A stretch of DNA of 64,000 nucleotides, from the NCBI GenBank assembly GCA_964516515.1, contig CAZEYA010000001.1, positions 23,609 to 87,608 of the forward strand, written 5' to 3'. The stretch's first letter is position 1. Each line of letters starts with the position of its first letter. The notes beneath the pieces are model-generated. The model saw only the letters and a program-made list of their open reading frames with translations. It was not told the origin of the DNA and made no database searches. This DNA is from JANNOG01 sp964516515 (GTDB taxonomy: Bacteria > Actinomycetota > Actinomycetes > Actinomycetales > JBBAYJ01). A program made the translations under genes and the position numbers. Shown here piece by piece: positions 54,207-62,162 of this stretch.

Positions 54207-54959
54207 TCAGGGAGTGAGCAGGCTCACCAGGTCGGGGCGGTTCGGCAAGACCCTGCCCAGGACCGCGGGGGGCGAGCCGAAAGCCGATGGCGCCGGGGCA
54301 TCCAGCGCGGCTGCCAGCAGTTGCAGATAGTGGTCACGACGGACCTCGCGCACCCCCAGGGTCGCCAGGTGATCGGTGCGCCACTGCACATCGACGATCC
54401 GCCGGTCGTCATCGCCGGCAGCGCAGATCTCGGCAAGGGCGACCACGGCCACTTTGCTCGCTCCGGTCACGCGGCGGAACTTGCTCTCGGCCGCGAACAG
54501 GCCACCGAGGCTGATCCCGAACAGCCCACCGACCAGGACACCGTCCTGCCACACCTCGACCGAGTGGGCGATACCTGCATCGAAAAGGTCCCGGTAGGCC
54601 CGCGCATAGCTCGCCGTGATCCACCGGCCGGGGCGCGACGGGTCCGCGCACCCCTCGACCACGTCGTCGAAGGCGGTGTCGATCGAGACGTCGAATCGGC
54701 GGCGCTCGCGGCGCAACGAGCGCGACTCGTGACATTCGGCGGGGCGCAGCACACCCCGGGGGTCAGGAGAGAACCACCCGACGGGCCCGGCGCCCCGGGG
54801 CCCCAGGCCCATCGGGAACGCGCCAGCCACGTAACCGGCCAACAGGTGGGCACTGTCCAGCCGTCCGCCGGTGGCGATCAAGTCCTCACCGGCGGGAGCG
54901 CGATGGACCCGGGTCTTCAGCGCCTGCCGCAAACGAAGGGTCTGATCGCGACGACTCAC
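54207..54959 (-). CDS. aat: Leucyl/phenylalanyl-tRNA-protein transferase
   Basis: The 250-residue enzyme adds Leu or Phe from tRNA to proteins with N-terminal Arg or Lys, marking them for ClpS/ClpAP decay. It has LLAGYVAGAFPMGLG, GWFSPDPRGVL, ITASYARAYRDLFDAGIAHSVEVW and GGLFGISLGGLFAAESKF, all family hallmarks. The GTG at 54959 is chosen near the conserved start. It is independent of the oxidase genes, though co-directional. Arg/Lys-rich N-terminal 20 residues are longer than in E. coli Aat. Confidence 0.93.
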   Translation of the reverse strand: MSRRDQTLRLRQALKTRVHRAPAGEDLIATGGRLDSAHLLAGYVAGAFPMGLGPRGAGPVGWFSPDPRGVLRPAECHESRSLRRERRRFDVSIDTAFDDVVEGCADPSRPGRWITASYARAYRDLFDAGIAHSVEVWQDGVLVGGLFGISLGGLFAAESKFRRVTGASKVAVVALAEICAAGDDDRRIVDVQWRTDHLATLGVREVRRDHYLQLLAAALDAPAPSAFGSPPAVLGRVLPNRPDLVSLLTP

Positions 54960-55121
54960 ACCACAGAGAGTGGCGGTTGGTGGGCGCCTGGTCCAGCCGT
55001 TCCGGAGATATTCACCCCAGGGTGCCCAAGACGTAACGCTGAGCGATCAGCCGTCTCCGGTTCATGCCGAGATGTCGCCAGGTCGGGTGAGCGGCCGTCG
55101 ATACCGACGCCCGGAAGCGGC

Positions 55122-55496
55122 TCAGTGGAAGGAGTCCCCGCAGGCGCACGAACCGCCCGCGTTGGGGTTGTCGATGCTGAATCCCTGCTTCTCGATCGTG
55201 TCCGCAAAGTCGATCGTGGCGCCGTCGAGGTAGGGAACGCTCATCCGGTCGACGACCAGCTGCACGTCATCGAAGGCCCTCACGGCGTCGCCGTCGAGCT
55301 GCCGATCGTCGAAGTACAGCTGGTACACAAGGCCGGAGCAGCCGCCCGGCTGCACCTGAATCCGCAGCCGTAGGTCATCCCGGCCCTCCTGGGCAAGCAG
55401 CGAGCGGACCTTGCCCTTGGCGACATCGGTGAGGGTGACACCATGGTCGGCCAGCTCGGCGGTGCTCGGTCCCTGCTCTGTCACGGTGTCGGTCAT
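55122..55496 (-). CDS. erpA: HesB/IscA-type iron-sulfur insertion protein ErpA
   Basis: The 124-residue A-type carrier passes iron-sulfur clusters to apo-proteins. The three cluster cysteines are Cys53 (QPGGCSGLVY) and Cys117 and Cys119 (GGSCACGDSFH), in the invariant spacing. The N-terminal 20 residues are a variable tail. The ATG at 55496 has a strong CTGGAGG site. Clients in this window include MiaB, RimO and perhaps DinG. It stands between aat and glycerate kinase. Confidence 0.94.
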   Translation of the reverse strand: MTDTVTEQGPSTAELADHGVTLTDVAKGKVRSLLAQEGRDDLRLRIQVQPGGCSGLVYQLYFDDRQLDGDAVRAFDDVQLVVDRMSVPYLDGATIDFADTIEKQGFSIDNPNAGGSCACGDSFH

Positions 55497-55590
55497 GGTG
55501 CCTCCAGTGGGTGCGCTGCTGTATGTATCGGGTCTGTGACTACCGGTGTGAACGCCGGGCAGGAGCTCGACTGTTCCCCGTGTTCCCAGC

Positions 55591-56712
55591 CTACGTCGGC
55601 TCCGCGGGATCGCCGAGCCGCCGGGGCGACCACGTGACAGCGACCCGTGCCGCCCGCTCAACCAGGGTACCGACCGGGTCCGACAGCGCGTCGGTCAGCG
55701 TGACCGTTCCGGTGACGACCCCATAGGCGGCGTCAATCCCCGCTGTCGCCAACTCACGTCGGCCCAGCGAGACCTGACCCGCGATGACCACCACCGGCCT
55801 ACCGGTGCGCAATCCCGCGCGGGCCACGGCGGTCACGACCTTGCCGCGCAGACTCTGCCAGTCGAAGCTCCCCTCCCCGGTCACCAGCAGGTCCGCCCCC
55901 GCCGCAAGCGCCTCCAGGCCCAGGGCGTCGGCGACCACCTGGGCGCCGGGTTCGCGGACACCTCCCAAGGCCAGCAGCGCGAACCCGATTCCTCCCGCTG
56001 CGCCTGCGCCCGGGGCGTCGACCAAGCGCTCGGGTCGTTGGACCCCTGACCGACCTGCCTCGGCGACAACCTCGGCGGCCCAGGCCGTCATGGCAGCCTC
56101 CAGGCCGGCCACCTGCTCCGGTATCGCCCCTTTCTGCCGGGCGAACCCCAGGCTCGCGCCCTGCGGTCCCAGCAGGGGCGAATCCACATCGCTGGCCACC
56201 ACGAGGTCGATGTCGCGCAGTTGCTCCCGACCCGGATCGAACCCGCCCAGTGCCCCCAGCAGGCCCGATCCCCCGTCATTGCTGGCTGACCCGCCCAATC
56301 CGACCACGATGCGCTCCGCTCCGGCCTCGACAGCCGCTCGCAGCAGGTCGCCCACCCCGGCCGAGGTGGTGGCGCCCGGATCCCGACGAGACGCCGGAAC
56401 GAGGTGCAATCCGCATGCCAGCGACGACTCGACGTACGCGGTGGCCCGGCCCGACGGGTCCGCGGCCGCATCGACGAGCAGGATCGCCGCCGGGACCGGG
56501 TCGCCGAGCGGGCCGGTGACGACGACCGGGTGTGACCGCCCGCGCAGCCCGGCCGCCAACACGTCGAGGAAGCCCGGCCCACCGTCGGCCAGCGGCACCT
56601 CGACGAGGGCGTCGTCGGCGGCGTGCCGGCGCCACCCGGCCGCGATCGCGCGGGCCGCTTCGACCGCGCTCAGCGTGCCGGTGAAGCAGTCCGGGGCCAC
56701 GATGACGCGCAT
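55591..56712 (-). CDS. glxK: Glycerate kinase
   Basis: The 373-residue enzyme phosphorylates glycerate, probably at position 2 (GarK/GlxK family). It has VIVAPDCFTGTLSAVEAARAIAAGW at the start, PLADGGPGFLDVL, VGLGGSASNDGGSGLLGALG and GADLLVTGEGSFDWQSLRGK, and ends in a family-typical helix. It links glyoxylate or serine breakdown to glycolysis. ATG 56712 is chosen; a GTG two codons upstream is also possible. It follows the dipeptidase gene by 12 bases. Confidence 0.93.
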   Translation of the reverse strand: MRVIVAPDCFTGTLSAVEAARAIAAGWRRHAADDALVEVPLADGGPGFLDVLAAGLRGRSHPVVVTGPLGDPVPAAILLVDAAADPSGRATAYVESSLACGLHLVPASRRDPGATTSAGVGDLLRAAVEAGAERIVVGLGGSASNDGGSGLLGALGGFDPGREQLRDIDLVVASDVDSPLLGPQGASLGFARQKGAIPEQVAGLEAAMTAWAAEVVAEAGRSGVQRPERLVDAPGAGAAGGIGFALLALGGVREPGAQVVADALGLEALAAGADLLVTGEGSFDWQSLRGKVVTAVARAGLRTGRPVVVIAGQVSLGRRELATAGIDAAYGVVTGTVTLTDALSDPVGTLVERAARVAVTWSPRRLGDPAEPT

Positions 56713-56724
56713 CGCCACAGCCTG

Positions 56725-58140
56725 TCAGGCCGGGGCGACGCGCTGGACGTTCCCCCTGGTCGTGGCCATCGCCTCCAGCAGCAGCGCCTCCGCGACGCAG
56801 GCCCGCTCCCATTCCTGAACGTGCAGCGACTCGTCGATGCCGTGAGCCCGGGAGTCCGGGTCCTCGACACCGGTCACCAGCACAGCCACACCGGGGAAGC
56901 GACCGGCGAGATCGGCCACGAACGGGATGGAGCCCCCGATTCCGATGTCGACAGGATCGGCACCCCAGGCGTGTGCGAGGGCCCACCGGGCCGCACGGTA
57001 GGCAGGTGTGGACGTGTCGACGCCGAAGCCCGCGCCCTGATCCACGGGTACCACCTCGATCGCCAGCCCCCAGGGCACGGCCCCCCGCAGGTGTGCTTCC
57101 AACGCTGCCAGCGCCGTCCTGACGTCGCCGCCGGGCGGCACCCGCATGCTGACGCGTGCCCTGGCACGGGGGTACAGCGTGTTGGACGCTGCCGCCACGG
57201 TGGGAACATCCAGCCCGATCACGGTCACCGCAGGTCCCAGCCACACCCGCTGCGTGATGGGTCCACGGCCGATCAGTTGCCCCGGCAATGCCCCGGCCGC
57301 TGCGGCGAACTCCTCCTGTGGCCAGGGCCGCTGCCGCTGCCCGGCGCCGATTGCCGCGTCCGAAGCAGCTGGCAGTCCCCGCACCGCGACCGACCCGTCA
57401 ACGGCCCACAGCGACGACAGCGTGACGAGCAGCGCGGCGACGGCGTCGGGCGCGGCGCCCCCGAAGATGCCGGAGTGCACCGCGTGGTCCAGCGCCCGAA
57501 CCGTGACGTCGACGCTGACCAAGCCGCGCAGGGTCGTCGTCAGGGCGGGCAGGCCGACCGCGGCATTGGTGGAGTCCGCAATGACCAGCACGTCGGCCGC
57601 CAACCGGTCCGCGTAGGCGTCGATGAAGGCCGCGAGGGTGGGCGACCCCACCTCCTCCTCGCCCTCGACGAACACCGTGACGCCCACACCTGCTGTGTCG
57701 GGATGGGCCGCCAGGTGCGCTGTCAGTGCGGCCAGGTGGGCGGTGACACCGGCCTTGTCGTCGGCCGCTCCCCGGCCGAACAGCCGGCCCTGCCGCAGTG
57801 TCGGCTCGAAGGGCGGACTGGTCCACAGCGCCTCGTCCCCAGTGGGCTGCACGTCATGGTGGGCGTACAGCAGCACGGTGGGCGCACCTGGCGGGGCCGC
57901 CCGTCGAGCGATCACCGCCGGTGCCCCGCCGGCACGCAGCACCTCCACATCGATTCCGGGCAGACCGGCGAAGGCCGCAGCGACAGCGTCCGCCGAGCGC
58001 TCCACGTCCTCGGGCCCAGCGGAGCTGACCGAGGGGACCCGGATCAGGGTGTCCAGGACTTCTCGTGCCCGAGGCAGCGCGGCCCGGACCAGGCTGGTGA
58101 CACCTGCCACGTCGACGGCGGAGAAGTCTGCATCGCTCAC
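56725..58140 (-). CDS. M20 family dipeptidase
   Basis: The 471-residue metallopeptidase of the M20 family probably cleaves dipeptides. The zinc ligands and catalytic residues are in LLYAHHDVQPTGD (His95, Asp97), GRGAADDKAG (Asp127) and VEGEEEVGS (Glu161-162), with the SGIFGGAAPD dimer-domain motif. The GTG at 58140 has TACGGT exactly 6 nt upstream and no ribosome site. An open frame runs further up through the repeat array and gap but is not protein-like. It probably shares a transcript with glycerate kinase. Confidence 0.92.
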   Translation of the reverse strand: MSDADFSAVDVAGVTSLVRAALPRAREVLDTLIRVPSVSSAGPEDVERSADAVAAAFAGLPGIDVEVLRAGGAPAVIARRAAPPGAPTVLLYAHHDVQPTGDEALWTSPPFEPTLRQGRLFGRGAADDKAGVTAHLAALTAHLAAHPDTAGVGVTVFVEGEEEVGSPTLAAFIDAYADRLAADVLVIADSTNAAVGLPALTTTLRGLVSVDVTVRALDHAVHSGIFGGAAPDAVAALLVTLSSLWAVDGSVAVRGLPAASDAAIGAGQRQRPWPQEEFAAAAGALPGQLIGRGPITQRVWLGPAVTVIGLDVPTVAAASNTLYPRARARVSMRVPPGGDVRTALAALEAHLRGAVPWGLAIEVVPVDQGAGFGVDTSTPAYRAARWALAHAWGADPVDIGIGGSIPFVADLAGRFPGVAVLVTGVEDPDSRAHGIDESLHVQEWERACVAEALLLEAMATTRGNVQRVAPA

Positions 58141-58146
58141 GGCCCG

Positions 58147-58152
58147 ACCGTA
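58147..58152 (-). promoter_or_regulatory. Candidate -10 box for leaderless dipeptidase
   Basis: TACGGT ends exactly 6 nt before the dipeptidase GTG on the minus strand. It lies 26 bp from the first 42-bp repeat, so the repeats overlie the region where a -35 element or regulator site would be. Confidence 0.45.
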
Positions 58153-58177
58153 GCGCGCACCCCCGTCCCCCGCTCCT

Positions 58178-58316
58178 ACGCCCTTTGTCGACAAACGCAC
58201 CCCTGGGAGGCCCGCCACGACGCCCTTTGTCGACAAACGCACCCCTGGGGGGGCTGCCGCGACGCCCTTTGTCGACAAACGCACCCCTGGGAGGCCCGCC
58301 ACGACGCCCTTTGTCG
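58178..58316. repeat. 42-bp tandem repeats with TTTGTCGACAAA palindrome
   Basis: Three complete 42-bp units (58178-58219, 58220-58261, 58262-58303) and the first 13 bases of a fourth (58304-58316) lie head to tail. Units 1 and 3 are identical; unit 2 differs in a short stretch at its right end. Each unit holds the perfect 12-bp palindrome TTTGTCGACAAA, a SalI site, followed by CGCACCCCTGGG. The array runs into the assembly gap, and the far side (58417-58435) resumes in the repeat at ACAAACGCAC. It lies in the divergent promoter region of the dipeptidase and DUF3043 genes. There are no unique spacers. Confidence 0.9.
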
Positions 58317-58416
58317 NNNNNNNNNNNNNNNNNNNNNNNNNNNNNNNNNNNNNNNNNNNNNNNNNNNNNNNNNNNNNNNNNNNNNNNNNNNNNNNNNNNN
58401 NNNNNNNNNNNNNNNN
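58317..58416. other. Assembly gap of 100 N
   Basis: Exactly 100 N, the customary placeholder for a gap of unknown size, interrupts a repeat unit inside the TTTGTCG/ACAAA palindrome. The true number of repeats is unknown. No gene can be called across it. Confidence 0.98.
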
Positions 58417-58435
58417 ACAAACGCACGCCAGGGGG
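58417..58435. repeat. Right-hand end of the 42-bp repeat array
   Basis: ACAAACGCACGCCAGGGGG continues a repeat unit from the middle of its palindrome (ACAAACGCAC) and then diverges. It shows that the array spans the gap. Confidence 0.7.
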
Positions 58436-58462
58436 TGTGACAGCGGCACCTCACGCACTGGG

Positions 58463-58468
58463 TACCCT
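58463..58468 (+). promoter_or_regulatory. Candidate -10 box for leaderless DUF3043 gene
   Basis: TACCCT ends 7 nt before the ATG at 58476, with no ribosome site between. Confidence 0.45.
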
Positions 58469-58475
58469 CACCAGC

Positions 58476-59054
58476 ATGTTCGGTCGGCGTAAGACTGCGG
58501 AGCCACCCCCTGCCGAAGCGGTCTCGCTGATCAAGCCCGTTGGGAAGGGCCGTGCGACGCCCAAGCGGTCCCAAGCCCAGGCCGGCAACCGCACGCCCCT
58601 GGTCGGCGGCGGCAAGGCAGTCTCGGCCAGGTCGAAGGAAGACCGGCGGGCCGCCTTCCAGCAGACGCTGGAAGCCCACCGCACCGAGGACCAGCGCCAC
58701 CTCCCGGCGCGCGATCGTGGGCCGGTGCGCAAGTTCGTGCGCGACATCGTCGACGGCCGTCGCAACATCGGTGAGTACTTCCTGCCCATCGCGCTGGTCG
58801 TGCTGCTGCTCAGCGCCCTGCCCTATCCGATCCTGCAGATCGGGTCGGCAGTCGGGCTCTACCTCATCCTCGGCGTGCTGATCATGGACTCGCTACTGCT
58901 GGGGCGATCGACGAAAGCCAAGGTTCGCGAGCGGTTCGGTGAGGACAGCGCCACCGAGCGCGGCCTGGGCACCTACGCGGTGATGCGGGGCTTCCAGATG
59001 CGCCGGATGCGGCGGCCCCACCCGCAGGTGCGTCACGGCCAACCGCCCCGATGA
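58476..59054 (+). CDS. DUF3043 membrane protein
   Basis: The 192-residue product begins MFGRRK, has a basic soluble N-terminal half with GNRTPLVGGGKAVSARSKEDRR, then RHLPARDRGPVRKFVRDIVDGRRNIGEYFLP, two membrane segments (about 106-145) and a basic tail. This is the actinobacterial DUF3043 layout. The function is unknown. The start is fixed by the conserved MFGRRK and a TACCCT box 7 nt upstream. It is divergent from the dipeptidase gene, with the repeat array between. Confidence 0.9.
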   Translation: MFGRRKTAEPPPAEAVSLIKPVGKGRATPKRSQAQAGNRTPLVGGGKAVSARSKEDRRAAFQQTLEAHRTEDQRHLPARDRGPVRKFVRDIVDGRRNIGEYFLPIALVVLLLSALPYPILQIGSAVGLYLILGVLIMDSLLLGRSTKAKVRERFGEDSATERGLGTYAVMRGFQMRRMRRPHPQVRHGQPPR

Positions 59055-59112
59055 GACGGAGGTGCCGCCGCCACCCGTGACGGCCGACTCGCGGCACCCG
59101 TTCTGCCACCGT

Positions 59113-59373
59113 TCAGTCGGCCGCCGGATGCAGGCTCATCGGGCCGTACACCGCTGCGCCGTCGACCACCAGGGCGACGCTGTCCACACCGGCGGCCAGC
59201 AGGTCGCGCCAGTACTCCCCTACCCAGGACTCGGCATCGGCCTGCGCCGCGAATCGCGGGGCCGCGACCGCTTCGGCGAGCCGCTCGATCGGGACCTCCT
59301 GGCCGTCGGAGTCGAGGTATCGCCAGCTCCACGACGGAGCAGGAACCGGGCCCGGCAGCGGCTCGATCGTCAT
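59113..59373 (-). CDS. Small conserved actinobacterial protein of unknown function
   Basis: The 86-residue product has SWSWRYLDSDGQEV, AAPRFAAQADAESWVGEYWRDLLAAGVDSVALVVDG and VYGPMSLHPAAD, a pattern I associate with short actinobacterial hypothetical proteins near cobT/pepA but cannot name. It is acidic and soluble. The ATG at 59371-59373 has TACCGT exactly 6 nt upstream. It converges with the DUF3043 gene and is divergent from the CobT-like gene. Confidence 0.8.
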   Translation of the reverse strand: MTIEPLPGPVPAPSWSWRYLDSDGQEVPIERLAEAVAAPRFAAQADAESWVGEYWRDLLAAGVDSVALVVDGAAVYGPMSLHPAAD

Positions 59374-59379
59374 GACCAG

Positions 59380-59385
59380 ACGGTA
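59380..59385 (-). promoter_or_regulatory. Candidate -10 box for leaderless small-protein gene
   Basis: TACCGT ends exactly 6 nt before the ATG at 59373 on the minus strand. It sits between two divergent genes 29 bases apart. Confidence 0.5.
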
Positions 59386-59402
59386 GCGGCAGGATGTGCG
59401 CC

Positions 59403-60446
59403 GTGACGGAGGCGCCCACCATGACCGCGGCCGGTGCCGCCCTGCGGGAGCGGGCGCGAACAGTGCGGCTGCCCAGCCGCGCGGCCGAGTACGAGACACG
59501 TCGCCGCCTACCGGACTTGCTGGTGCCCGCCGCGGAGCTCGGCGAGACCGCCGGGCTGGCCGTCTGGTGGGCCGGCGTGTGCCGGCACTCTCCTGCCGTG
59601 CCCCCTGTGGCGGTCCGAGCCGTGGTGCTGGCAGCCGATCACGGCATCGCGGTGCGCGGGGTTTCGGCCAGGCCATTGGGATGGACCGCGCGCGCCGTGC
59701 CGCGCCTCGGCAGCCCCGACGGGCCACTGGGCGGGGCAGCCGCAGCACTGGGTGTGTCCCTTGAGGTCGTCGACGTCGACGTCGCCGGGGACGCGGGTCC
59801 CACCAGTCGCGCCTTCGACGAGGCGCCCGCCCTGACCCCGGACCTGATCGATGCCGCCTACGACCGCGGCATCGCCATCGTCGGCACCGCAGCCGACCAG
59901 GATCTCCTGGTGCTCAGCGCCGTGGGGGTCGGTGGCAGCACCACCGCCGCCGCGATCGTCGCCGCCAGCCTCGGACTGCGGCCGACGCAGGCGGTCGGCC
60001 GCGGCAGCGGCATCGACGACCTCGCGTGGATGCGCAAGGTCAGCGCGCTGCGCGACGGGCTGCGCCGGGCGCGGCTGACGGGCCTCGGGGCCGCTTCGCC
60101 GGCGGTCGATCACCTGCTGCAACTGGGCAGCCTCGATGCCGCCGTCGCCGTCGCGATCCTGGTCGAGGCCGCCGCCCGACGCATTCCCGTCGTCATCGAC
60201 GGGCCGCTGGCCGCCGCTGCCGCCCTGCTCGCCCAGCGGGTGTCGCCCACGTCGCGGCACTGGTGGCTGGGCGTCGACGGCATCACCGATCCGGTCACCG
60301 ACCGGGTGTGGGACGAGATCGCGATCACTCGGGCCATGACCAGCACGGCAGGGTCGGGGGCCGGTGGCCTGCTCGCGGTCGCCGCGATCCGCACCGCCGC
60401 CGCGCTGTCGGCACCAGGGGCGGTCGACTCTGCCGAGAGCATCTAG
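59403..60446 (+). CDS. CobT-like nicotinate-nucleotide-dimethylbenzimidazole phosphoribosyltransferase, divergent
   Basis: The product of about 347 residues follows the CobT fold: LPDLLVPAAELGETAGLAVWWAG, VVLAADHGIAVRGVSA, LDLLVLSAVGVGGSTTAAAIVAASLG-like glycine loop, and LQLGSLDAAVAVAILVEAAARRIPVVIDGPLAAAAALLA. CobT activates dimethylbenzimidazole for the lower ligand of cobalamin. Here the loop usually GEMGIGNTT reads SAVGVGGSTT, and the end motif usually GEGTGA reads TAGSGA, so both catalytic glutamates (Glu174 and Glu317 in Salmonella, from memory) appear replaced by alanine. Activity is doubtful. GTG 59403 is preferred because CAGGA lies 8 nt upstream; ATG 59394 is an alternative. pepA follows. 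Confidence 0.8.
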   Translation: MTEAPTMTAAGAALRERARTVRLPSRAAEYETRRRLPDLLVPAAELGETAGLAVWWAGVCRHSPAVPPVAVRAVVLAADHGIAVRGVSARPLGWTARAVPRLGSPDGPLGGAAAALGVSLEVVDVDVAGDAGPTSRAFDEAPALTPDLIDAAYDRGIAIVGTAADQDLLVLSAVGVGGSTTAAAIVAASLGLRPTQAVGRGSGIDDLAWMRKVSALRDGLRRARLTGLGAASPAVDHLLQLGSLDAAVAVAILVEAAARRIPVVIDGPLAAAAALLAQRVSPTSRHWWLGVDGITDPVTDRVWDEIAITRAMTSTAGSGAGGLLAVAAIRTAAALSAPGAVDSAESI

Positions 60447-60449
60447 GCT
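60444..60449 (+). promoter_or_regulatory. Candidate -10 box for leaderless pepA
   Basis: TAGGCT ends 8 nt before the pepA GTG, overlapping the stop codon of the CobT-like gene. No ribosome site is visible. Confidence 0.4.
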
Positions 60450-60457
60450 CAGGCCTC

Positions 60458-62047
60458 GTGCCGCCCGACGAAGACAGTCTGACGTTCACGCGCCCGGCCC
60501 TCGCCACCCTCGGGCTGTCGCACCGTACGGTGACCGACGCCGACGTCGTGGTGGTGGCCATGACGGCGGGCCGCGGGGATCAGCCGGCGCGGGTAGCCGT
60601 GCCCGGAGCGTTCACCAGCCGGGTGGTCTCGGCGGTCGAAACGGCGGCTGCGCAGGTGAGGTTCACCGCAGGCCCCGGTGAGACCGCCAGGTTGCCGTCG
60701 GTTGCCGGCCTGCCCACCGGCCTTGTGCTGCTGGTCGGCGTCGCCACATTCAACGTCGGTGCCGGCGAGGACGGCGTCGACTCTGGCCTCGCGGTCGACG
60801 CCGCCGCCATCCGCAAGGCGGCCGGCGCCGCGACCAGGGCCGTCTCCGGCATCCCCGGGATCGCCCGCGCCCTGCTGGTGCTGCCGGCCGGTGATGCGGT
60901 CGCGGTGCGGGCTTCGGCCGAAGGCGCCCTGCTGGGTGCCTATGCCTTCACCCGGTATAGGCGCACCCCGAGGCAGGCGCTGTCGACCATCACTCTCGAC
61001 ACCTCGGCCGCCCGTGCCGCCGGCACCGCCAAGAAGTCCCTGGACGCGGCCGCCACACTCGCCCAGGCCACTGCCGGCGCGATCGCGCTGGCACGTGACC
61101 TGGTCAACCTCTCACCCGCCGACCTGTACCCGGCGTCCTTCGCGGCGGTGGCCATGGCCGAGGGCGACGCCGCCGGGTTCGACGTGGCCGTCCTGGACGA
61201 GACCGCGCTGCGCGACGGTGGCTATGGCGGTCTCGTGGCGGTCGGTCAGGGGTCCAGCAGGGGCCCGCGGCTCGTGGTGTGCGAGTACCGCCCGAAGCGG
61301 TCTGCCAGGCACATCGCGTTGGTCGGCAAGGGGATCACCTTCGACTCCGGCGGCCTCTCACTCAAGCCGCCAGCGTCGATGCCGGCCATGAAGGGTGACA
61401 TGGCCGGGGCGGCCGCCGTGTTGGCCACCGTGGCTGCCGCGGCACGGCTGGGACTGCCGGTCCGGGTGACGGGTTACCTGGCACTGGCGGAGAACATGCC
61501 GTCGGGCAGCGCGCAGCGCCCCAGCGATGTCATCACGGTGCTCGGTGGTACCACGGTCGAGGTCCTCAACACCGACGCTGAGGGGCGCCTGGTGCTGGCC
61601 GACGCCCTGGTCGCCGCCTCACGGTCCGAGCCGGACGCCATCGTGGACGTGGCGACGCTGACCGGTGCCGCGACCGTCGCGCTGGGCCCGCGCACCAGTG
61701 GGCTGTTCGGCACCGACGACGCGCTGGTGACGCAGCTCACCGATGCGGCCCGCTCGGCGATGGAACCGACCTGGCGAATGCCGTTGGCCACGGAGTTGCG
61801 GGCGGGCCTGGATTCCAGCGTCGCAGACATCGCCAATGTCACCTCCAAGCGTGAGGGCGGCATGATCGTGGGTGCGCTGTTCCTCCAGGAGTTCGTCGGC
61901 AGCTCCGGCGGTCGGCCGATCCCCTGGGCACACCTTGACGTCGCGGGCCCCGCCTTCCACGAGGGCGGCGCCGAGGACGTCACTGCGAAGGGCGGCACCG
62001 GTGTGCCGGTCGGCACGCTGCTGCGCCTGTTGGAGGCCACGCCGTGA
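60458..62047 (+). CDS. pepA: Leucyl aminopeptidase PepA
   Basis: The 529-residue M17 two-metal aminopeptidase removes N-terminal residues from peptides in the cytoplasm. The metal and active-site residues are in VGKGITFDSGGLSLKP (Lys291, Asp296), MKGDMAGAAAVL (Asp314), and the signature NTDAEGRL (371-378, Asp373 and Glu375). The N-terminal macrodomain-like half is normal length. The GTG at 60458 lies 12 bases after the CobT-like gene; a TAGGCT box suggests its own leaderless transcript. Confidence 0.96.
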   Translation: MPPDEDSLTFTRPALATLGLSHRTVTDADVVVVAMTAGRGDQPARVAVPGAFTSRVVSAVETAAAQVRFTAGPGETARLPSVAGLPTGLVLLVGVATFNVGAGEDGVDSGLAVDAAAIRKAAGAATRAVSGIPGIARALLVLPAGDAVAVRASAEGALLGAYAFTRYRRTPRQALSTITLDTSAARAAGTAKKSLDAAATLAQATAGAIALARDLVNLSPADLYPASFAAVAMAEGDAAGFDVAVLDETALRDGGYGGLVAVGQGSSRGPRLVVCEYRPKRSARHIALVGKGITFDSGGLSLKPPASMPAMKGDMAGAAAVLATVAAAARLGLPVRVTGYLALAENMPSGSAQRPSDVITVLGGTTVEVLNTDAEGRLVLADALVAASRSEPDAIVDVATLTGAATVALGPRTSGLFGTDDALVTQLTDAARSAMEPTWRMPLATELRAGLDSSVADIANVTSKREGGMIVGALFLQEFVGSSGGRPIPWAHLDVAGPAFHEGGAEDVTAKGGTGVPVGTLLRLLEATP

Positions 62048-62162
62048 CGACATCGGACGCCAGGCCTTGTGGCGGCCGGCAGTGGTTGACTGACCACGGC
62101 AGATCAACGACACCGCAGACTCGCGTCCCAACCGCACCGCGCCCCGAAGGAGCACCTCACCG

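Noticed and set aside
54960..55121. Small minus-strand ORF between aat and erpA
   Set aside because: The frame is Arg/Ser/Pro-rich with no ribosome site and extends over the erpA 3' end; it looks like a shadow frame.
58178..58435. CRISPR array
   Set aside because: The 42-bp units are directly adjacent with no unique spacers, and no cas genes are near.
58185..58475. Coding sequence through the 42-bp repeats and the gap
   Set aside because: Several frames on both strands are open only because the unit is 42 bp without stops. The gap has unknown length, and the real gene starts at 58476 and 58140 are well supported.
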